From contig NZ_JARRAG010000002.1 of assembly GCF_029589435.1 (NCBI RefSeq), positions 4,836,001 to 4,900,000 on the forward strand: a stretch of DNA of 64,000 nt, given 5' to 3'. This document shows, piece by piece, positions 27,349-36,889 of the stretch (the stretch's first letter is position 1; each line of letters opens with the position of its first letter). The notes below the pieces were generated by a model, which ran no database searches, was not told the origin of the DNA, and saw only the letters and a program-made list of their open reading frames with translations. The DNA is from Paludisphaera mucosa. Its GTDB lineage: Bacteria > Planctomycetota > Planctomycetia > Isosphaerales > Isosphaeraceae. The translations under genes were made by a program, and so were the position numbers.

Positions 27349-29475
27349 ATGGAACGTCGCTTCTCGGCACCCTCCTCGGACGACCTGGCGCCGCCGGGCC
27401 CGCGGCCCGAGCATGGGCCCGGCGAAGCGGACGGGCCCACGCTCGTCCCGTCGGACATGCAGAAGACGCTCGTCGTCGAGGAGCCCCTGCTCGACGCCCC
27501 GCCCCCTGCCGACCCGGGCTCGACTTCCGCCCCCGCCGAGGCCGCGCCCCGGGTCCGGAAGTTGCAGCCCAGGCGCCGCCGGCGGGTCCGCCTGAAGCAC
27601 ATCCTGCCGGCCTGGAGCGTCTCGCTGGTCGTCCACCTGGTGATCTTCACGGCCCTCGGCGCGGCGACGTTCAGCGGCGGGCCGCCCGAGGCCAGGCCGA
27701 TCGACTTCGACTCGGCGCTCGGGGGCGCCGACCGCGCGGTCGAGGAGCTGCCGATCCTCGACGACCCGACCGACGCGCGGCCCGACCGCCTGGAGGATCG
27801 GCTGCAGGTCGCCGCCACCGCCCCGGCGGCCGAGACCCTCGCCGCCGACGAGCGGCCCGACATCGGCAGCGTCGTCATGGGCGGCGGGGCGGCCCCCTCG
27901 GCCACGCCCTCCGTCCGGGCCTCGGCCGCGAAGGGCGGCGCGGAGGGCCGGTTCCTGGCCGTCGAGGGGCTGAAGGGCCGGAACATCTCGTCGTTCAGCA
28001 ACGTCCCCCCCGCCCTCGGGCTCGACGTCTCCGTCTCCGGCCAGGTCGGCGGCGACCCGACCTTCGGGGTCACCGAGATCGGCGAGGCCCTGAACCAACT
28101 CACCCGCGAGATCCTCCGCCACCTCAACGACCACAAGCTCACCGTCGTCTGGCTGTTCGACGAGTCGGCCAGCATGCGCGACGACCAGCGCGTCATCCTC
28201 GAGAAGTTCGACCGCGTCTCCTCCGAGCTGGCCAAGGTCGTCGACCCGGACAAGAAGGCCGGCGGCGCGCTCAACCACGCCATCGTCGGCTTCGGCAAGA
28301 AGCTCGACCTCATCCTGGACAAGCCCACCCTCGACGTCGAGGAGGTCCGCCGGGCCATCAAGCGGCTCCCCGTCGACTCCTCGGGCGAGGAGGCGACGAT
28401 GGCGGCGATCCTCAACTCCGTCAACCACTATTCGGGCCTCGTCGCCAAGGACCGCAAGCTGATCCTCGTGCTGGTCACCGACGAGTCGGGCGACGACGGC
28501 GACGACGTGGAGCCGGCGCTCGAGGCGCTCAAGAAGACGAAGACGGCCCTCTACGTCATCGGCCGCCAGGCGGTCTTCGGGCACGCCTACGCCCACCACA
28601 AGTACGTCGACCCGGTGACCAAGGACGTCTACTACCCGACGATCCGCCGCGGGCCCGAGTCGGCCGACGTCGAGTGCTACCAGTGGGACGGCCTCTACGG
28701 CCGCTGGGACGAGCAGCCCTCCGGCTTCGGCCCCTGGGAGCTGGCGCGGCTCACCAAGGAGTCGGGCGGGATCTACTTCCTCCTCCCCTCCGAGGAGTTC
28801 ATGCGGATCCGCCAGCGCGAGAAGACGTACACCATCGAGGTGCTCAAGGAGTACATGCCCGAGTACGTCCCCCGCGCCACGTACCTCCTGCGCCGGGACG
28901 AGTCGGACCTGCGCCGCAACCTGTTCGGGCTGGTCGCCGAGACCCGCGACGTCTCCTACCGCCGCGAGTTCCCCATCGACCCCGACGGCCTGCGCGAGGC
29001 GGCCCTCGAGCAGATCCCCATCGCCTCCGAGCGGCTCACCCGGCTGCTCGACATCCAGAAGCGGCTGGAGTCCCTCAAGAAGCACCGCGAGCGCGAGCCC
29101 GAGCGGCGCTGGCGCGCCCACTACGACCTGATGCTCGCCCAGACGGTCGCCTTCCAGGTCAAGACGTTCGAGTATCGCGCCCTGATGGAGAACCTGGCCG
29201 CGAAGCCCCAGCCGCCGACCAAGCAGTCGACGCCCGACGTGACGATCGTCTTCGTCGTCGACCACTCGTCCAAGCCCCTGGCCCCCGAGTCCGTGACCGC
29301 CAAGAAGTACGCCGACGCCCGCCGCCTGCTCGACGACGTCGTCGCCGAATACCCCGACACCCCCTGGTCCGACCTCGCCAAGGACACGCTCGGCCGCGGC
29401 TTCAGCGTCGTCCTCAACCAGTGGGAGCACAGCCCCAAGTACGGCGAGCGCAGCCAGTACGTGCCGAAGTATTGA
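27349..29475 (+). CDS. Membrane-anchored VWA-domain protein, paralog B
   Basis: Protein of 708 residues. A basic region (QPRRRRRVRLKH) is followed by one membrane helix near residues 85-105 (WSVSLVVHLVIFTALGAA). After a linker, the VWA domain covers about 250-460, with MIDAS DxSxS in VVWLFDESASM, then GFGKKLDLIL, DSSGEEATMAAI and LILVLVTDESGDDGDD. The remainder is charged and helical, with the RRWRAHYDLML segment and a C-terminal DTPWSDLAKDTLGRGF block also seen in paralog A. Topology suggests a periplasmic VWA. Duplicate genes with a shared gene between them suggest one functional module; its job is unknown. Confidence 0.88.
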   Translation: MERRFSAPSSDDLAPPGPRPEHGPGEADGPTLVPSDMQKTLVVEEPLLDAPPPADPGSTSAPAEAAPRVRKLQPRRRRRVRLKHILPAWSVSLVVHLVIFTALGAATFSGGPPEARPIDFDSALGGADRAVEELPILDDPTDARPDRLEDRLQVAATAPAAETLAADERPDIGSVVMGGGAAPSATPSVRASAAKGGAEGRFLAVEGLKGRNISSFSNVPPALGLDVSVSGQVGGDPTFGVTEIGEALNQLTREILRHLNDHKLTVVWLFDESASMRDDQRVILEKFDRVSSELAKVVDPDKKAGGALNHAIVGFGKKLDLILDKPTLDVEEVRRAIKRLPVDSSGEEATMAAILNSVNHYSGLVAKDRKLILVLVTDESGDDGDDVEPALEALKKTKTALYVIGRQAVFGHAYAHHKYVDPVTKDVYYPTIRRGPESADVECYQWDGLYGRWDEQPSGFGPWELARLTKESGGIYFLLPSEEFMRIRQREKTYTIEVLKEYMPEYVPRATYLLRRDESDLRRNLFGLVAETRDVSYRREFPIDPDGLREAALEQIPIASERLTRLLDIQKRLESLKKHREREPERRWRAHYDLMLAQTVAFQVKTFEYRALMENLAAKPQPPTKQSTPDVTIVFVVDHSSKPLAPESVTAKKYADARRLLDDVVAEYPDTPWSDLAKDTLGRGFSVVLNQWEHSPKYGERSQYVPKY

Positions 29476-29960
29476 CGGACCCGTCCGGGGTGCCCGCTCG
29501 ACTCCGAGGCGACCCCTGAGGGCAGAGGCACCCCCTCCACCCGTCCGCCGCTCGTTCACTCCGCGAGCCTCGTCCGGGCTCGGCGGCTCTCGGCGCTCGC
29601 GAGGAATCGGATGGAGATCATCGGGCTTATCTTCGGCCGTCGACGACCTGGAGGCGGCGGCCGGAGAAACTCCCGAGCCTCGCCGCCGAGGTCGCGGAGA
29701 CGCTCGGCGCCGCGGCTTCCGAGCGTCTTCCCGCCGCCTGCCGACCCCTGTTCATGGGCGGCGGATCCACGGGACGGGGAGGGCGGGCGTCGCCTCGTCC
29801 GTTACTCATACTGGCCACGAACAGCGAGACGAGAATCTTGCGACGGCTGGTCGTGTATTTTTTGTAATCATAACGAATTATTTTTTGCATTTCGTTCGGC
29901 GTCCTGGCATGCTGCCCGCGGCGGCCAAATCAAATCGTCGGTCTCACCGAGGCACCGAGC
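29476..29960. other. 485-bp intergenic region with a strongly AT-rich stretch
   Basis: Upstream of the multicopper oxidase gene. Bases about 29,840-29,905 (GTATTTTTTGTAATCATAACGAATTATTTTTTGCATTT) are far richer in A/T than anything nearby and probably contain the promoter. A 128-codon open frame spans the region but has no credible composition or ribosome site. No RNA gene recognised. Confidence 0.5.
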
Positions 29961-32606
29961 ATGTCGACGTCACCTCGAAGACGCAGCCTGTGGTTGATCC
30001 CGCTGGTCCTGCCGATCGTTTGCGGCCCGGCCCGGGCTCAGGACGACAAATCGAGGACGGCGCGGGAGGCCTCGGCGCAGAAGATTCAAGAAGCCATCCC
30101 GCCGGCGGCTCAGCAGTTTCGCCGGGATCTCAGGAGTTTCATCCGGAGCGTCGACGAGAAGGAGCGGTTCCAGGCCGCCCCCTCGGCGGCGGCCGCCGCG
30201 GCGGAACTCGAACGGGCCCGATATCGAAACCCGTACTTCCGGTCCGGCGAGGAGCGAAGGTCCAGCGACGGCGTGCTCGACACCTCGCTGTCGATCGTCT
30301 ACGGCGAACGCAAGCTCTGGCGTCCCGACACGCTGAAGACGGACGGTCGGGGTGGACTTCTCAACGCCGCGGGTCAGCCGCTCCCCGAAGGCGAGGAGCC
30401 CGTCGTGCTCGTCGACCAGGGCGTGATCGGCGTGCGCCTGCGTTCGTATGAGGGCCTCGCCGTGGGGCCCACGCTCCGCGTCAAGCCCGGCGAGATCCTC
30501 CGGGTGAAGATGAAGAACCAGCTGCCGCCTGAGAATCCCGACGATCACCAGCCGGACGTCAACGTCCCGCACGGCTTCAACCGTACGAATCTCCACACCC
30601 ACGGCCTCCACGTCACCCCCGTGGGCAACGGCGACAACGTCCTGCTGACCATCAATCCGGGAGAGGAATTCATCAACGAGATCCCCGTGCCCGAGGACCA
30701 CGTCGCCGGCACGTTCTGGTATCACGCCCACCTCCACGGCTCGACCGCGATGCAGGTCTCCAGCGGCATGGCCGGGGCCCTGATCATCGACGCGCCCGAG
30801 GACCACGCCGGCGCGGTCGACAACGTGCCCGGCATCGCGACGGCCGAGGAGCGGATTTGCCTGTTCCAGCAGATCGCCTACCACCCCGAAGCCCAGTCGG
30901 CCCCGGGGCTGAAGCTCCTGCCGATGCTCACCGAGGTCGGCGGACTTCCCCAGTCGGGCCAGGACGAGATCGTCGTCGGTCGCGTCGGCGCGACGCTGCA
31001 CTTCCGCATCTTCGACGCGAAGGGCGTCCGGACCGTGGATACCGACGAGACCAAGCTCATCGGCAAGGAGAGCGAGCTGACCCGTTTCAGAGAGCGGCTT
31101 GAGGCGATGGACTGGCCCCCTTCGCCCACCCCGGAGCAGCGCGTCGAATTGGTCGCCGCCGTCCGGTCCCTCGCCGGCCTCGTCACGTATGTGCTCGAGG
31201 ACTTCAACCGGGCCTTCGGGCCCCGCAGGTGGATCGACGGCAAGAAGTCCCAGGGATGGCGGACCACCGTCAACGGCCAGCTCCAGCCCGTGATCCGCGT
31301 CGCGTCGGGCAAGCTCCAGCGATTCCGGTTCATTCACGGCGGCATCCGAGACCCGATCGTCGTGCAGTTCGCCCCGATCCCCGAGGATCTGCTCCAGGCC
31401 GGACGGGCGGACGAGATCCGCTACGACGTCGACGCGATCAACGACGAGGGCATGCGCGAGTTCGCACTCGACGGCATCCCGCTCCCGGAGATCCGCAGGA
31501 CGAAGGCGATCGAACTCCAGCCCGGCTACCGCAGCGAGGCCTTGGTGCGGCTCACGAACACCACGGGACGGGTCCAGCACTACCTGATGTGGGACGGCCC
31601 GAGCACCGTGAGCCTGGATCCCGCGGCCCAGGATTCCACCAAGGAGGCCGGGATCTTGGCGATCGTCGAGGTCCTGCCCGGCGAGCCCGGCGACGAAGAG
31701 GCCTGGCCCACCCTCCACGATTTCTCCAAGGTCAGGCGTCCGATCCCGATCGCGCCCCAGGACGTGGTGGGGCTCCAGACGATCAATCTGGAACTCAACC
31801 CGGCCCCCGCCCATCCGTCCGTCAACGGCCGATCATACGACCCCGACGCGGCCCCGCTCGCCGTCAAGCTCGGGCGGACCGACGAATGGAGGCTGACGAC
31901 GAATGCCGCCGCCCACCCCTTCCACATCCATGTGAACCCGTTCTACGTCGTCTCCGAGACCTCTCAAGACGGCGTCGTCACGCCGATCGGGGTCTGGAAG
32001 GACACGCTCCTGGTCACGGCGGGCCGGACCCAGACGATACGGACCCACTACAAGCGCTACATCGGAGACTTCGTCCTGCACTGCCACATCCTCGATCACG
32101 AGGATCAGGGGATGATGATGGGCGTATCGATCAAGAATACGACATACGAAGTCGGCGCCAAGCTGGCCAATCCTCACCCCGCGCCGCGCTGGTCGCTGCC
32201 CGACGCCGCGGACGCGGCCAGGAAGCTCGACGACTTGCTGGGTTCGGACGCCACCGTGCTGGTCTTCCTCCAGCGGCAGGACTGCCCCGCCTGCAACGCC
32301 CAGATCAGGGCGTTCCGCGACGCTGTATCGAAGTTCCCCGACTTGAAGAAGGTCGACGTCGTCTTCGTCGCGCCCGGCGAGAAGGCCGCGTTCCAGCCGG
32401 ACCCCGCCTTCCCGTACACGGCGGTGTATGATAAGGACCTGGGGCAATTCAAGGCTTACGGCTGCTATGTGCCGCGCCACAAGGCGGCGCTCCACGGGAT
32501 GTTCCTCCTCGACAAGACGGGGCAGGTCCGATGGCGCGAAGTGTCGGACGCACCGTACATGAACATCGACCAACTCCTGCGGGAGGTCGATGCGATCAAG
32601 AGGTAG
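29961..32606 (+). CDS. Secreted multicopper oxidase fused to a redoxin (AhpC/TSA-like) domain
   Basis: Protein of 881 residues with a signal peptide (RRRSLWLIPLVLPIVCGPARAQ). All copper-binding motifs are present: HTHGLH (His212, His214), WYHAHLHG (His255, His257), HPFHIH (His652, His655, His657) and HCHILDHEDQGM (His707, Cys708, His709, His713, Met718 as the type 1 axial ligand). Multicopper oxidases oxidise phenols or metal ions and reduce O2 to water. From about residue 735 a thioredoxin-fold redoxin domain follows, with Cys775-Pro-Ala-Cys778 after LVFLQRQD, and FLLDKTGQVRWREV near its end. A roughly 390-residue stretch between the copper halves is longer than in CueO/laccase types. The ribosome site is weak. 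Codon and base use look slightly more relaxed than in neighbours. Substrate unknown. Confidence 0.92.
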   Translation: MSTSPRRRSLWLIPLVLPIVCGPARAQDDKSRTAREASAQKIQEAIPPAAQQFRRDLRSFIRSVDEKERFQAAPSAAAAAAELERARYRNPYFRSGEERRSSDGVLDTSLSIVYGERKLWRPDTLKTDGRGGLLNAAGQPLPEGEEPVVLVDQGVIGVRLRSYEGLAVGPTLRVKPGEILRVKMKNQLPPENPDDHQPDVNVPHGFNRTNLHTHGLHVTPVGNGDNVLLTINPGEEFINEIPVPEDHVAGTFWYHAHLHGSTAMQVSSGMAGALIIDAPEDHAGAVDNVPGIATAEERICLFQQIAYHPEAQSAPGLKLLPMLTEVGGLPQSGQDEIVVGRVGATLHFRIFDAKGVRTVDTDETKLIGKESELTRFRERLEAMDWPPSPTPEQRVELVAAVRSLAGLVTYVLEDFNRAFGPRRWIDGKKSQGWRTTVNGQLQPVIRVASGKLQRFRFIHGGIRDPIVVQFAPIPEDLLQAGRADEIRYDVDAINDEGMREFALDGIPLPEIRRTKAIELQPGYRSEALVRLTNTTGRVQHYLMWDGPSTVSLDPAAQDSTKEAGILAIVEVLPGEPGDEEAWPTLHDFSKVRRPIPIAPQDVVGLQTINLELNPAPAHPSVNGRSYDPDAAPLAVKLGRTDEWRLTTNAAAHPFHIHVNPFYVVSETSQDGVVTPIGVWKDTLLVTAGRTQTIRTHYKRYIGDFVLHCHILDHEDQGMMMGVSIKNTTYEVGAKLANPHPAPRWSLPDAADAARKLDDLLGSDATVLVFLQRQDCPACNAQIRAFRDAVSKFPDLKKVDVVFVAPGEKAAFQPDPAFPYTAVYDKDLGQFKAYGCYVPRHKAALHGMFLLDKTGQVRWREVSDAPYMNIDQLLREVDAIKR

Positions 32607-33039
32607 CCGGTCTGCGTCCGGGCTCATGCGACGCCGTCGTCGACCTCGTAAATCGTGGGATTCCGCCCGTTTTCAGCCCCGAGGGGCCCGCGGTTCCCCG
32701 GGGATCTCCGCGGATCGAGAGGATTGGTCCAAGCTGCTCCGCCGCCATCGAGTCTCCGAGAGGTTGCGGCCTGGGGGGGAGGGGCGCGTGCACGTATCAA
32801 GCCTCGACGGCCCTCGAGGCCTTGACGGCCCCCGAGACGAGATCGACGGATGGGGCCGCGAGCACGGACGGGCGGGGTCCGCCCCCCGGGGTTTCCTCGC
32901 GAGCGAGCTGGCCACGGCCGTCGACCGCCTGCTGGGGACCGCGGCGGCCCCCCTCGACGGGGCCGCCGTCGTCAGGCCGCACGCCCCGCCCGCCGCCTCG
33001 GCGTGAGTCGGCGCCTCCCGTCCGGCCGCGGCCACGGCG
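32607..33039. other. 433-bp convergent intergenic region
   Basis: Between the multicopper oxidase (plus) and the membrane/spermidine-synthase gene (minus). Several overlapping open frames exist (for example 32,590-33,006) but they are Arg/Gly/Pro-rich and disagree with each other, as expected by chance at this GC content. A CTCGAGGCC/GGCCCTCGAG-type short palindrome lies near 32,808. No confident gene. Confidence 0.45.
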
Positions 33040-35595
33040 TCATTGCCACCGGGTCGGCCGATGGCGGAGCTTCTTCAGGACGCCGATGCGTTCCGGCGAG
33101 CCGACGAACGTCCGGTCGGGGAAGCGGTACTGGGCGCGGATGCCGGCGAGGATCCGCTCGTCCAGGCTGGAGTTCAGCCACATGCCGGCCAGGTACTGGA
33201 GCCGCAGGTTGCGATCGGTGTTGATCTGGGCGCCCTGCGTCCACTCCTTCAGCAGGGACGCCTGGCCGGCGTAGGTGTTGAGCAGGTCGACGCCTTCTTC
33301 GAGGCCCGGCTCGCGGCCCTCGCCGAAGCCCACCTCGCGCAGCGACAGCTTCACGCGGGCGTGGTCGGGACGGTCGAGCTTCCGTTGCAGCGCGTCGACG
33401 TCGATCACCGTGGGGTCGACCTGGCCGAACAGCACGGCGTCGTAGGTGACGCCCTCGCGGTCGTTGCTCCACAGGATCCCGTTCGGGAAGACCTCGAAGA
33501 AGGTGGCGATGACGCTCTTGGCCGTCTCCAGGTTGCTCTCGTAGAGGGGGATCCAGAGGCAGACGATCCCGCCCGGGTTCAGGTGGTCGCGGCACATCCG
33601 GTAGTACTCCACCGTGTTGAGCGCGGCGCAGCCCTTGACCCAGGGGTCGATCGGGTCGGAGGTGATGACGTCGAACTTCTCGCGCGTGGTGCGGAGGAAG
33701 TGCCGGCCGTCGTCGTAGACCACCTCGACCTGCTTGCCGTCGACCGTGTGGGGGTTCTCCTCGGCGATGCCGTCGACCACGTGGTAGTTGGCCTCGCCGA
33801 ACATGGGCGTGACGACGGTCGGCACCAGGGGCTCGATGTCGCAGATGACGATGCGCTCGACGTCGGGGTGGGGGACGAACGAGCCGGCGGTGACGCCCGC
33901 GCCGCAGGCCACGACCAGCACCGACGCGGGCTTGGGATGGACGAGCGCCGGGATGTGCCCCAGCATCCGCTGGAGCCGCATGTCGGCCGTCCGGGTCGAC
34001 GCCTGCACCTTGCCCGCGCCGTGGAAGCTGCGCACGCCGTCGGGCGACTCGGTCACGGCCACCGAGACGTTCTCGCCCTCGCCGACGTAGGTGCAGAAGA
34101 AGTCCTTCTCGCCGCGATCGGCGGGGACCTCCTTGACGACGTCGGGGTACGCCTGCGGCAGCAGGTTCACCGTCTGCCGGCCGAACGCCACGACCGTCCA
34201 GGGGACGGGCGTCAGGCTCCAGGCCAGCCAGCCGGCGACCCCCATCGCGGCGGCCAGCGCGACCGCGCCGCCGCGATGCAGCGTCCCGGGCGCCGGCCGG
34301 ATCAGGGGGGCCAGGGCCGCCAGCGCGGCCGCCGCGGCGAGGCCGATCAGCACCCGCTCCGCGCCGGCCGTCCCGAGGGCGGGGACCAGCAAGAGGCTGA
34401 AAATCAGGGCCCCGGCGAGGGCGCCGAGCGTGTTGGCCGCGTAGACCCGCCCGACCAGCCGGCCGGGGTCCTCGCCGCGCGCGGCGACCGCCGCCAGCGC
34501 CAGCGGGAAGCTCGCCCCCCACAGGCAGGCCGGCGGCAGGACGGCCCACAGGCAGCGCGCCAGGTCGAGCTGGAAGGTGAACCAGGGGCTGGGCGCCAGC
34601 TCGGGCAGGATCGGCCAGTAGGGGAGCGACTGCGAGATCATGACCGCCGTCCAGGCGATCGCCGCGGTGAGCAGCCACTGGCAGACCCCCAGCGCCGTCC
34701 GGGCCGACGCCGCCCGCCGCGCCAGGGCCGCCCCCAGGCTGCTGCCGATCCCCAGGCCGATCAGGAAGACGGCCAGGATCAGCGAGAACGTGTACACGGT
34801 CCCGCCCAGCATCAGCGAGAGCAGGCGGGTCCAGACCACCTCGGCCCCCAGCGCCGACGCCCCCGAAAGGCCGATCGCCAGGTACACGGCCCGGTCGCCC
34901 CGCGCCGCGCCCTCGTAGGGACCCGGCTCGGCGGCCGCCTCGGAGGCCCCCGGGCGGGTCGAGAGCGCCAGGGCGACGACGGCCACGGTCGCGTTGAGGG
35001 CGACGGCGACGTAGGTGGCCGTGGCCATGTCGTGGACGCGCAGCAGGTAGAAGCCGGCCAGCAGGCAGCCGAAGACGGCCCCGGCGATGTTGCCGCCGTA
35101 GAAGAAGCCCAGCCACGACACCCCCTCGGGGTCGGTCTCGACCCGCCGCGCGATCGCCGGCAGGGTCGCCCCCATCAGCAGCGTGGGGGGCAGCAGGCAG
35201 ATCGCGGCGACGATCCCGCGCAGCAGCACGTCGGGCGTCCCGCGGCCGGCGTAGAGCACATACACCCGCTCGACGTACGGCATGCCGAACAGCACCGCCA
35301 ACCCGATGACGCCGATCCCCAGCTCGAGCAGGGCGTAGACCCGCAGGGGGTTCCGACGGGCCGAGACCAGCCGCGGCAGGAGCAGGCCGCCCGCCCCCAT
35401 GCCGCCCATGAACGTCCCCAGCAGCACGCCCAGCGAGACGGCCGTCGAGCCGATCACCAGTTGCAAAAGCTGGAGCCAGACGACCTCGTAGATCATCGCG
35501 GCGCAGCCGCTGCCGACGAACAAGATCAGGAGCAAGGGCAGGAACCGGCGAGCGGCGGCCGGTCCGGTCGGCAAGGTCGAATCCTGTAGGGGCAT
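33040..35595 (-). CDS. Fused membrane protein / spermidine-synthase-like methyltransferase fold
   Basis: Protein of 851 residues. The N-terminal part (about 20-440) has some 12 hydrophobic helices, starting with LPLLLILFVGSGCAAMIYEVVW, the pattern of MFS/spermidine-synthase fusions. The C-terminal part has the aminopropyltransferase (SpeE) Rossmann fold: VLVVACGAGVTAGSF, then the acidic strand VICDIEPLV, a VVYDDGRHFL motif, and DVITSDPIDPW in place of the usual catalytic DSTDP. The TSDP block and the missing clear decarboxy-SAM site mean polyamine synthesis is uncertain. The start chosen (Met of PLQDSTLP) has a GGGAG site at about 11 nt; upstream in-frame ATGs exist. This fused class is frequent in planctomycetes. 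Confidence 0.88.
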   Translation of the reverse strand: MPLQDSTLPTGPAAARRFLPLLLILFVGSGCAAMIYEVVWLQLLQLVIGSTAVSLGVLLGTFMGGMGAGGLLLPRLVSARRNPLRVYALLELGIGVIGLAVLFGMPYVERVYVLYAGRGTPDVLLRGIVAAICLLPPTLLMGATLPAIARRVETDPEGVSWLGFFYGGNIAGAVFGCLLAGFYLLRVHDMATATYVAVALNATVAVVALALSTRPGASEAAAEPGPYEGAARGDRAVYLAIGLSGASALGAEVVWTRLLSLMLGGTVYTFSLILAVFLIGLGIGSSLGAALARRAASARTALGVCQWLLTAAIAWTAVMISQSLPYWPILPELAPSPWFTFQLDLARCLWAVLPPACLWGASFPLALAAVAARGEDPGRLVGRVYAANTLGALAGALIFSLLLVPALGTAGAERVLIGLAAAAALAALAPLIRPAPGTLHRGGAVALAAAMGVAGWLAWSLTPVPWTVVAFGRQTVNLLPQAYPDVVKEVPADRGEKDFFCTYVGEGENVSVAVTESPDGVRSFHGAGKVQASTRTADMRLQRMLGHIPALVHPKPASVLVVACGAGVTAGSFVPHPDVERIVICDIEPLVPTVVTPMFGEANYHVVDGIAEENPHTVDGKQVEVVYDDGRHFLRTTREKFDVITSDPIDPWVKGCAALNTVEYYRMCRDHLNPGGIVCLWIPLYESNLETAKSVIATFFEVFPNGILWSNDREGVTYDAVLFGQVDPTVIDVDALQRKLDRPDHARVKLSLREVGFGEGREPGLEEGVDLLNTYAGQASLLKEWTQGAQINTDRNLRLQYLAGMWLNSSLDERILAGIRAQYRFPDRTFVGSPERIGVLKKLRHRPTRWQ

Positions 35596-35641
35596 CGCGC
35601 GGTCGTCTCCCGGTGGGTGATGGAAGGGTCCCATCGTCGGG

Positions 35642-35671
35642 GAGGCCGGTCGGCGATGCAAGGCCGGCCTC
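35642..35671 (-). terminator. Hairpin after the XylR-like regulator gene
   Basis: Perfect 8-bp inverted repeat (GAGGCCGG / CCGGCCTC) with a 14-nt loop, 21 bp beyond the regulator stop. No U-tract. Confidence 0.45.
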
Positions 35672-35692
35672 GGCGGGGTGCGGGCCGTCGCG

Positions 35693-36889
35693 TCAGGCCT
35701 GGGCGTGCGGCTTGCGGTTCTCGCGGCGGAAGGCCCCCGGGGCCGAGCCGGTGGCCAGGCGGAACGCGGCGCTCATGTATTCGGCGTGCGCGAACCCGGA
35801 ACGGTGCGCGACGTCGGGCAGGGGGAGGTCGGTCTCGACCAGCAGTTGCTTGGCGAGCCGAAGGCGGGCCTCGGCGATCGCGTCGTGGACGGTCCGGTTC
35901 AGGGTCGCCCGGAACCGCCTCTGCAGGGCGCTTCGCGACACCCCGACGTGGGCCAGCACGTCCTCGACGCAGAGGTTGTCGCAGGCGCGCTCGCGGATGA
36001 GCCGCAGGGCCTTGGCCACGAGCGGGTCGCCGACCTTCTTGGTGATGTCGGTCGAGTGCCGGACGGCGACGCCCAGGGGCGGGACGTCCAGCCGCTCGCG
36101 ACACGGCCGCCCGCGCTTCATCAGCACGTCGAGCAGGGCGGCGGCCTCGTAGCCGATCCGCCGGCAGGCGGGGATGATGCTGGTGAGCGGCGGATAGGCC
36201 AGCTCGCAGGCGAGGACGTCGTTGTCGACGCCGATGATCGCCACGTCGTCGGGCACGGCGAGGCCCGCCCGGCGGCACGCGTCGAGCGCCTGGACGCCCA
36301 CGAAGTCGTTGCAGGCCATCACGCCCAGCGGCTTCGGCAGGCCCCCGAGCCAGCTCGCCAGCTTCTCGGTCTCCGCCTCCCACGACGCCTGCTGGTGCCC
36401 CCAGGAGACGGGGTTCTCGGAATAGTATTCGTCGCACCGGCGGCCCGCCGCGCGGGCCGCGGCGACGAAGCCGTCGCGGCGGCGGACGGACCAGCCGAAG
36501 TGGGGATGGCCGACGAACGCGAACCGCTCGCAACCCTGCTGCCGGAGGTGCGCCAGGGCCAGCGCGCCGATGGCCTCATGGTCGCTCTGGATGTTCGGCA
36601 TGGGCGACTTGGGCCCCTGGTCGTCGACGTCCACCGTGGGGATGCCGGACTTCAGGACGACCTCGGAGAGCTGGGGGGCCATCCGGGTGATGATCCCGTC
36701 GCCTCGCCAGTCGGCCAGCCACGGCGGGGCCGGATCCTGCAGCGAGCGGTGCTCGAAGAAGATCGTCCAGGGCTCGTTCTCCTGGAGGTACTGGGCGACG
36801 CCGTGGATCATCTCGCGGCCGTAGGCCATCGACGTCTCGACGAGGACCGCCACGTGGGGCGGCCTCGCGCATCGCCTGGATGAGGTCAT
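35693..36889 (-). CDS. XylR-type (LacI-like sensor + AraC HTH) transcription regulator
   Basis: Protein of 398 residues. Residues about 10-285 are a periplasmic-binding-protein-like sugar sensor (HVAVLVETSMAYGREMIHGV, MPNIQSDHEAIGALALAHL, FAFVGH, VMACNDFVGVQALDACR, VDNDVLACELAYPPLTSI). Residues about 295-395 are an AraC-family double helix-turn-helix (LCVEDVLAHVGVSRSALQRRF ... LPDVAHRSGFAHAEYMSAAFRLATGSAPGAFRR). This is the architecture of E. coli XylR, which activates xylose genes. A sugar ligand is likely but not identifiable. It is transcribed divergently from the DUF1559 gene across a 306-bp gap. No sugar catabolic operon is adjacent, so its targets are unknown. Confidence 0.92.
   Translation of the reverse strand: MTSSRRCARPPHVAVLVETSMAYGREMIHGVAQYLQENEPWTIFFEHRSLQDPAPPWLADWRGDGIITRMAPQLSEVVLKSGIPTVDVDDQGPKSPMPNIQSDHEAIGALALAHLRQQGCERFAFVGHPHFGWSVRRRDGFVAAARAAGRRCDEYYSENPVSWGHQQASWEAETEKLASWLGGLPKPLGVMACNDFVGVQALDACRRAGLAVPDDVAIIGVDNDVLACELAYPPLTSIIPACRRIGYEAAALLDVLMKRGRPCRERLDVPPLGVAVRHSTDITKKVGDPLVAKALRLIRERACDNLCVEDVLAHVGVSRSALQRRFRATLNRTVHDAIAEARLRLAKQLLVETDLPLPDVAHRSGFAHAEYMSAAFRLATGSAPGAFRRENRKPHAQA

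Noticed and set aside
25849-29559. 1,236-codon minus-strand frame that ends in the Tat-exported protein
   Set aside because: Only the last 398 codons have protein-like sequence with a Tat signal; the upstream part is antisense to the second VWA gene.
29611-29997. 128-codon open frame in the gap before the multicopper oxidase
   Set aside because: Crosses an AT-rich promoter-like stretch, no motif, and the first part is a string of Arg/Ser/Pro.
32590-33006. 138-codon open frame after the multicopper oxidase
   Set aside because: Arg/Gly/Pro-rich, overlapping alternatives in other frames, no ribosome site.
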